A stretch of DNA of 64,000 nt from Streptomyces coacervatus. GTDB taxonomy: Bacteria > Actinomycetota > Actinomycetes > Streptomycetales > Streptomycetaceae. Both the position numbers and the translations under genes were made by a program. Below are positions 59,181 through 64,000 of the stretch, in pieces (positions within the stretch are counted from its first letter, which is position 1; each line of letters starts with the position of its first letter). The notes under the pieces were generated by a model. That model saw nothing but the letters and a program-made list of their open reading frames with translations. It was not told the DNA's origin and did no database searches. The stretch covers positions 225,817 through 289,816 of the forward strand of contig NZ_JARHTP010000014.1 in the NCBI RefSeq assembly GCF_029223485.1. Direction: 5' to 3'.

Positions 59181-59735
59181 TCAGCCGCGCCTGTTCTCCG
59201 CCGCCCACGCCTCGATCGTGTCCGCCGCCCGGTCGAACGATCCGGCCCGCGCCAGGAAGTCCGCGTTGTGCGTGGTCAGCAGCACCGGCGCGTCCTGCGC
59301 AGGACGGTCACTGCGTACGAGGATCAGCGCCTGCCCCTGCACCGTGCGCGGCAGCCCGAGCCAGCGCACCGGCTGCTGCACCGTCCGCAGGGCGGCGACC
59401 CGCTCCCACGGCGTCGTACGCGTCCCGAAGAAGCCCACCTGACGCAGCCCGCGCGCACTCACCCAGGCGCCCATGCGCAGCAGCCTGAGGGAACCCGCTA
59501 TGACCGCCAGCGCGATACCGAACACCACGCCGGCTTCGGAAGCCGTAGCGGTGAACGCGATGATGACCGCAGCGAACAGCACGAACGAGGCGAGCAGCAG
59601 CCAGAGCGCCGCCACACCCACGCGCCACGGCCCGGGACGGTAGGGCCGCCGCCAGCGGTCGCGGTCGTCGAACGGCAGCGCGGCATCGTCCGCCGTCTCA
59701 TGGGCACGGTCGGCCGTCAGGAAGGGCAGGGGCAC
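59181..59735 (-). CDS. PH-like domain membrane protein
   Basis: The 184-residue product has two transmembrane helices (VAALWLLLASFVLFAAVII; VVFGIALAVIAGSL) followed by a domain with the bacterial PH pattern (GAWVSARGLRQVGFFGTRTT, PWERVAALRTV, ALILVRSD). The GTG at 59735 is the likely start. Such proteins are common in actinobacteria, with unknown roles at the membrane. Confidence 0.75.
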   Translation of the reverse strand: MPLPFLTADRAHETADDAALPFDDRDRWRRPYRPGPWRVGVAALWLLLASFVLFAAVIIAFTATASEAGVVFGIALAVIAGSLRLLRMGAWVSARGLRQVGFFGTRTTPWERVAALRTVQQPVRWLGLPRTVQGQALILVRSDRPAQDAPVLLTTHNADFLARAGSFDRAADTIEAWAAENRRG

Positions 59736-59826
59736 GGCTGGTCCTCACTCAATCCATGCATGGGCTGTGCCCGGTGAGGCTATCTGCCTATGTGCCTGCT
59801 CACCACCCGTGGGGGTCCGGATGGAG

Positions 59827-60063
59827 TCAGTGCCCCTGGGAGGCCTGTGACTGCTGAGCCGGCGTATCGGTGCCCGAGGACAGTGCGGGCATCCCGAGGA
59901 CCAGGGAACCCACCAGCCCGGCGACGATGGTGAGTCCGAGCAGCCAGCGCCCGGCTATCTGACCGGCGGACGCCCGGTCACGGGGCGGGGGTGCGACATT
60001 GCTGCGGAACCTGTCGGCTTCGGCGACAAAGGCGAACGGAACGGGCTCGCGCCGACGGAACAT
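59827..60063 (-). CDS. Small single-pass membrane protein
   Basis: The 78-residue product has a basic N-terminus (MFRRREPVPF), one transmembrane helix (IAGRWLLGLTIVAGLVGSLV) and a short polar outer tail. The ATG at 60063 is the first reasonable start. It is divergent from thyX. Function unknown. Confidence 0.65.
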   Translation of the reverse strand: MFRRREPVPFAFVAEADRFRSNVAPPPRDRASAGQIAGRWLLGLTIVAGLVGSLVLGMPALSSGTDTPAQQSQASQGH

Positions 60064-60265
60064 GGGTGGTGCGTCTCCCCTCGGGGATCGAACGAATCAC
60101 TGTCACCAACACAGACGGTCGAGTGCCCCCAAAGGTGCCCGGTTTCACCGAATTCACAGAAATTCGCCGACGTATGTCGCGTCCCGGCACCGAACGCCCC
60201 GTTGTCAGTGCCGGGCCGTAGAGTGGGCGCCGCCCGAGAGAAGTGATGGAAGGACCCTCCGAGCC

Positions 60266-61006
60266 GTGACCGACACCCCCGCCGACGACCTCAAACCCAG
60301 CTTCCGCGGTGACGTCACCGTCGAACTGGTCAAGCACACCGCGTCCGACGCCGACGTGCTGTTCGCCGCCCGCGTCTCGACCATCGGCGAGCAGTCCCTG
60401 GACGAGATGGGCAAGGACCCGGAGCGTTCCAAGGGCCTGATCAACTACCTGATGCGGGACCGGCACGGCAGCCCCTTCGAGCACAACTCGATGACCTTCT
60501 TCATCAGCGCCCCGATCTTCGTCTTCCGCGAGTTCATGCGGCACCGCGTCGGCTGGTCGTACAACGAGGAATCGGGCCGGTACCGCGAGCTCCACCCGGT
60601 CTTCTACGTCCCCGACGAGTCCCGCAAGCTCGTCCAGGAGGGCCGCCCCGGCAAGTACGTGTTCGTGGAGGGCACCCAGGCCCAGCAGGAGCTGGTCGGC
60701 CGCGTCATGGAGGACTCCTACCGCGAGGCGTACGAGTCCTACCAGGAGATGCTCGCCGCCGGCGTCGCCCGCGAGGTCGCCCGCGCGGTCCTCCCGGTCG
60801 GCCTGTTCTCCTCGATGTACGCCACCTGCAACGCCCGCTCACTGATGCACTTCCTCGGCCTGCGCACCCAGCACGAGCTGGCGAAGGTCCCGTCCTTCCC
60901 GCAGCGGGAGATCGAGATGGTCGGCGAGAAGATGGAGACCGAGTGGGCCAAGCTCATGCCGCTCACCTACGCCGCCTTCAACGCGAACGGCCGGGTGGCG
61001 CCGTAG
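60266..61006 (+). CDS. thyX: Flavin-dependent thymidylate synthase
   Basis: The 246-residue enzyme carries the ThyX signature RHRVGWSYNEESGRYRE (RHRx7S class) and the C-terminal conserved FLGLRTQHELA region. It makes dTMP from dUMP using FAD and methylene-tetrahydrofolate. GTG 60266 is chosen from coding bias; GGAAGGA lies 12 bases upstream, a long spacer. Longer in-frame extensions lack bias. Confidence 0.96.
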   Translation: MTDTPADDLKPSFRGDVTVELVKHTASDADVLFAARVSTIGEQSLDEMGKDPERSKGLINYLMRDRHGSPFEHNSMTFFISAPIFVFREFMRHRVGWSYNEESGRYRELHPVFYVPDESRKLVQEGRPGKYVFVEGTQAQQELVGRVMEDSYREAYESYQEMLAAGVAREVARAVLPVGLFSSMYATCNARSLMHFLGLRTQHELAKVPSFPQREIEMVGEKMETEWAKLMPLTYAAFNANGRVAP

Positions 61007-61106
61007 CGCACCCTCGTTCCCCAACCGGGCACAGATGTACGGGGCAGCCTCGCGAAGTGTCCGTATTGCGGCATTTGGAGAAGTTCATCTAGCCTGATCA
61101 AACGGA

Positions 61107-61144
61107 CCCGGTACTGCTTGAACCCCCGAGCAGGCAGTACCGGG
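61107..61144 (+). terminator. Hairpin between thyX and dapA
   Basis: A perfect 11-bp stem (61107-61117 with 61134-61144) encloses a 16-base loop. It lies 101 bases after thyX and 73 before dapA and probably terminates thyX; a regulatory role for dapA is possible. Confidence 0.6.
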
Positions 61145-61217
61145 CTCCGCATTTGTCCGGACTTATCCCGCACCCCAAGGGCAGACCACGCATTGAGCAG
61201 CGAGTAGCGTGTTACCC

Positions 61218-62117
61218 ATGGCTCCGACCTCCACTCCGCAGACCCCCTTCGGGCGGGTCCTCACCGCCATGGTCACGCCCTTCACGGCGGACGGCGCACT
61301 CGACCTCGACGGCGCGCAGCGGCTTGCCACCCATCTGGTGGACGCAGGCAACGACGGCCTGATCATCAACGGCACCACCGGCGAGTCCCCCACCACCAGC
61401 GACGCGGAGAAATCGGATCTCGTACGAGCCGTACTGGAGGCGGTCGGCGACCGTGCCCACGTCGTGGCCGGCGTCGGCACGAACGACACCCACCACAGCA
61501 TCGAGCTGGCCCAGGCCGCCGAGAAGGTGGGCGCACACGGCCTCCTGATCGTCACGCCGTACTACAACAAGCCCCCGCAGGAGGGCCTGTACCGGCACTT
61601 CACGGCGGTCGCCGACGCCGCCGAGCTGCCGGTCATGCTCTACGACATCCCGGGGCGCAGCGGCGTCCCCATCAACACCGAGACGCTGGTCCGGCTCGCC
61701 GAGCACCCGCGAATCGTTGCCAACAAGGACGCCAAGGGCGACCTCGGCCGCGCGAGCTGGGCCATCGCCCGCTCCGGGCTCGCCTGGTACTCCGGCGACG
61801 ACATGCTGAACCTGCCGCTGCTCTCCGTGGGCGCGGTCGGCTTCGTGTCGGTCGTCGGCCATGTGGTCACTCCGGACCTGCGCGCCCTCGTCGAGGCGTT
61901 CGTCTCCGGCGACGTACAGAAGGCCACCGAGATCCACCAGAAGTTGCTCCCGGTCTACACGGGCATGTTCCGTACCCAGGGCGTCATGACGACGAAGGCC
62001 GCCCTCGCCCTCCAGGGCCTGCCCGCGGGACCCCTGCGCGCACCCATGGTGGAGTGCACGCCCGAAGAGATCGCTCAGCTCAAGATCGATCTTGCTGCAG
62101 GCGGGGTACAGCTCTGA
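61218..62117 (+). CDS. dapA: 4-hydroxy-tetrahydrodipicolinate synthase
   Basis: The 299-residue enzyme has the DapA motifs GTTGES, the YYNKPPQ segment and the Schiff-base lysine in VANKDAKGDL. It condenses pyruvate with aspartate semialdehyde. ATG 61218 is chosen; no strong ribosome binding site is visible, so a leaderless or weakly initiated mRNA is possible, and a GTG at 61209 is an alternative. Confidence 0.97.
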   Translation: MAPTSTPQTPFGRVLTAMVTPFTADGALDLDGAQRLATHLVDAGNDGLIINGTTGESPTTSDAEKSDLVRAVLEAVGDRAHVVAGVGTNDTHHSIELAQAAEKVGAHGLLIVTPYYNKPPQEGLYRHFTAVADAAELPVMLYDIPGRSGVPINTETLVRLAEHPRIVANKDAKGDLGRASWAIARSGLAWYSGDDMLNLPLLSVGAVGFVSVVGHVVTPDLRALVEAFVSGDVQKATEIHQKLLPVYTGMFRTQGVMTTKAALALQGLPAGPLRAPMVECTPEEIAQLKIDLAAGGVQL

Positions 62118-62206
62118 CACCAGACTTGGCACCACAGGCTTCACAACTGAATAGGCGGGCCACCGGTGCCCGCACCCCACAACGACAACTGCTCATGCAC
62201 GAACGT

Positions 62207-62244
62207 CACGCGCGCCACGTGCCCACCGGTACGTGGCGCGTGTG
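62207..62244 (+). promoter_or_regulatory. Hairpin just upstream of the RNase J start
   Basis: A 14-bp stem with one G-U pair (62207-62220 with 62231-62244) ends two bases before the GAGGAGAG site of the RNase J gene. It may terminate dapA or control RNase J translation or decay. Confidence 0.5.
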
Positions 62245-62258
62245 GTGAGGAGAGTCTT

Positions 62259-63944
62259 TTGAGTCATCCGCATCCTGAACTCGGCCCGCCCCCGCCGCTT
62301 CCCGAAGGCGGCCTACGGGTCACCCCGCTCGGCGGTCTCGGCGAGATCGGCCGAAACATGACGGTCTTCGAGTACGGCGGCCGTCTTCTCATCGTCGACT
62401 GCGGCGTGCTCTTCCCCGAGGAGGAGCAGCCCGGAATCGACCTGATCCTGCCGGACTTCTCGTCCGTACGGGACCGCCTCGACGACATCGAGGGCATCGT
62501 GCTCACGCACGGCCACGAGGACCACATCGGCGGCGTCCCCTACCTCCTGCGCGAGAAGCCGGACATCCCGCTGATCGGCTCCAAGCTGACCCTCGCCCTC
62601 ATCGAGGCGAAGCTCCAGGAGCACCGCATCCGCCCGTACACCCTTGAGGTGGCGGAGGGGAACCGCGAACGTGTCGGCCCCTTCGACTGCGAGTTCGTCG
62701 CGGTCAACCACTCCATCCCGGATGCCCTCGCGGTGGCCATCCGCACACCGGCCGGCATGGCGGTCCACACCGGCGACTTCAAGATGGACCAGCTCCCGCT
62801 GGACGGTCGCCTGACGGACCTCCACGCGTTCGCACGACTGAGCGAAGAGGGCATCGACCTCCTCCTCGCCGATTCGACGAACGCGGAGGTGCCCGGCTTC
62901 GTCCCGCCCGAGCGCGACATCTCCAACGTCCTGCGCCAGGTCTTCGCGAGCGCCCGCAAGCGGATCATCGTGGCGAGCTTCGCGAGCCACGTCCACCGCA
63001 TCCAGCAGATCCTGGACGCGGCTCATGAGTACGGCCGCCGGGTCGCCTTCGTCGGCCGTTCGATGGTCCGCAACATGGGCATCGCACGGGACCTGGGCTA
63101 CCTGAAGGTCCCGCCGGGCCTGGTCGTCGACGTGAAGACACTGGACGACCTCCCCGACAGCGAGGTCGTCCTGGTCTGCACAGGCTCTCAGGGCGAACCC
63201 ATGGCGGCCCTGTCCCGCATGGCCAACCGCGACCATCAGATCCGCATCGTCGACGGCGACACGGTGATCCTGGCGTCGTCGCTGATCCCCGGCAACGAGA
63301 ACGCGGTCTACCGCGTGATCAACGGCCTGACCCGCTGGGGCGCGAACGTGGTCCACAAGGGCAATGCGAAGGTCCACGTCTCGGGTCACGCGTCCGCGGG
63401 CGAGCTCCTGTACTTCTACAACATCTGCCGCCCGAAGAACCTGATGCCGGTCCACGGCGAATGGCGCCACCTACGGGCCAACGCCGAACTGGGCGCCATG
63501 ACCGGCGTCCCGCACGACCGCATCGTCATCGCCGAGGACGGCGTGGTCGTCGACCTCGTCGAGGGCAAGGCAAAGATCTCGGGCAAGGTCCAGGCGGGTT
63601 ACGTCTACGTCGACGGGCTCTCGGTCGGCGACGTCGGCGAGCCGGCGCTGAAGGACCGCAAGATCCTTGGCGACGAGGGCATCATCTCGGTCTTCGTCGT
63701 CGTGGACTCCTCCACCGGCAAGATCACGGGCGGCCCGCACATCCAGGCCCGTGGCTCAGGCATCGAGGACTCGGCCTTCGGCGATGTGATCCCGAAGATC
63801 ACCGAGGTACTCGAGCGCTCGGCTCAGGACGGAGTGGTGGAGCCGCACCAACTGCAGCAACTCATCCGCCGAACCCTCGGCAAGTGGGTCTCCGACACCT
63901 ATCGGCGCAGGCCAATGATCCTCCCGGTCGTGGTGGAGGTCTGA
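62259..63944 (+). CDS. rnj: Ribonuclease J
   Basis: The 561-residue enzyme has the metallo-beta-lactamase motif HGHEDHIGG, the further motif HTGDFKMD and beta-CASP-type segments, ending with the C-terminal domain. It acts as an endo- and 5'-exoribonuclease. The TTG at 62259 has GAGGAGAG with a good spacer and gives MSHPHPELGPP, the start I know for this Streptomyces protein; the frame before it lacks support. Confidence 0.96.
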   Translation: MSHPHPELGPPPPLPEGGLRVTPLGGLGEIGRNMTVFEYGGRLLIVDCGVLFPEEEQPGIDLILPDFSSVRDRLDDIEGIVLTHGHEDHIGGVPYLLREKPDIPLIGSKLTLALIEAKLQEHRIRPYTLEVAEGNRERVGPFDCEFVAVNHSIPDALAVAIRTPAGMAVHTGDFKMDQLPLDGRLTDLHAFARLSEEGIDLLLADSTNAEVPGFVPPERDISNVLRQVFASARKRIIVASFASHVHRIQQILDAAHEYGRRVAFVGRSMVRNMGIARDLGYLKVPPGLVVDVKTLDDLPDSEVVLVCTGSQGEPMAALSRMANRDHQIRIVDGDTVILASSLIPGNENAVYRVINGLTRWGANVVHKGNAKVHVSGHASAGELLYFYNICRPKNLMPVHGEWRHLRANAELGAMTGVPHDRIVIAEDGVVVDLVEGKAKISGKVQAGYVYVDGLSVGDVGEPALKDRKILGDEGIISVFVVVDSSTGKITGGPHIQARGSGIEDSAFGDVIPKITEVLERSAQDGVVEPHQLQQLIRRTLGKWVSDTYRRRPMILPVVVEV

Positions 63945-63980
63945 CCGGCGTACGTCCCCTCGTACGCATGAACCTGGAGC

Positions 63981-63998
63981 GGGGGGGGGGGGGGGGGG
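63981..63998. repeat. Run of 18 G at the window end
   Basis: Eighteen consecutive G bases lie 36 bases after the RNase J stop. Long G runs are rare in Streptomyces and hard to sequence, so this may be a real slippery tract or an assembly artefact. Confidence 0.9.
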
Positions 63999-64000
63999 CG

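Noticed and set aside
1..64000. CRISPR arrays, tRNA or rRNA genes, integrase with attachment sites
   Set aside because: No regularly spaced repeats, no tRNA-like or rRNA sequence, and no integrase reading frame were noticed. The repeats found are tandem codon repeats or hairpins.

Overview
This window is chromosomal DNA from a Streptomyces species. The evidence is very high GC with strong G/C bias at third codon positions, frequent GTG and TTG starts, AGGAG-type ribosome binding sites, and a gene order (ribF, type VII secretion locus, rpsO, pnp, M16 peptidase, dapB, thyX, dapA, RNase J) that I know from the Streptomyces coelicolor core chromosome. All function calls rest on reading translated sequence and motifs; no database search was run.

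Layout. At 1-1444 there is the 3' end of an unrecognised gene, an intergenic hairpin repeat and ribF. At 1460-9718 lies the left part of the type VII (ESX) secretion system: a MinD/EspI-like ATPase with a long Pro/Gln-rich region, a protein of unknown function and EccE on the minus strand, then EccB and the WXG100 pair EsxB/EsxA on the plus strand. At 47091-53289 lies the right part: a WXG100-like protein, the three-ATPase-domain motor EccC (minus) and the membrane channel EccD (plus). Between them, about 9.9-47.5 kb, is an accessory region of secreted substrates, their proteases and apparent immunity genes. From 53.6 kb to the end are housekeeping genes: rpsO, pnp, an M16 peptidase, dapB, thyX, dapA and RNase J, with three small membrane proteins.

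The accessory region can be read as modules. (1) Three mycosin serine proteases (9902-17705), two of them next to their own WXG-like or Pro/Gln-rich membrane partners; part of this stretch (about 11.3-14.9 kb) is visibly less GC-biased. (2) A minus-strand operon coding for a WXG100-like protein, a WXG-headed amidase-like toxin and a small membrane protein (19423-21448). (3) A plus-strand operon with overlapping starts and stops that ends in a broken toxin fragment and YrhB-type immunity genes (22047-25997). (4) A minus-strand operon with a WXG-like protein, a WXG-headed papain-like cysteine peptidase and, directly behind it, a chagasin-family (I42) cysteine-peptidase-inhibitor lipoprotein (26469-29745). 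(5) A plus-strand module of WXG-like, CpnT-like N-terminal domain and small helical proteins (31738-33794), mirrored by paralogues around 44.7-47.5 kb. (6) An 11-kb minus-strand gene run led by a 1772-residue two-warhead toxin (glutamine-deamidase-like plus nucleic-acid-deaminase-like) and followed by a HEAT-like protein, an NTPase, a YrhB/dead-deaminase/SUKH-4 fusion, a YrhB protein and a membrane protein (45248 down to 34206).

Transposase relics at 17.8, 21.8 and 30.0 kb, and truncated copies of WXG-like, toxin and membrane-protein genes, show that the middle has been repeatedly rearranged while both secretion-machine ends stayed intact. The most interesting candidates are the cysteine peptidase/chagasin-like inhibitor pair, the dual-warhead toxin operon, and two apparent immunity proteins that contain toxin-enzyme folds lacking their catalytic residues.
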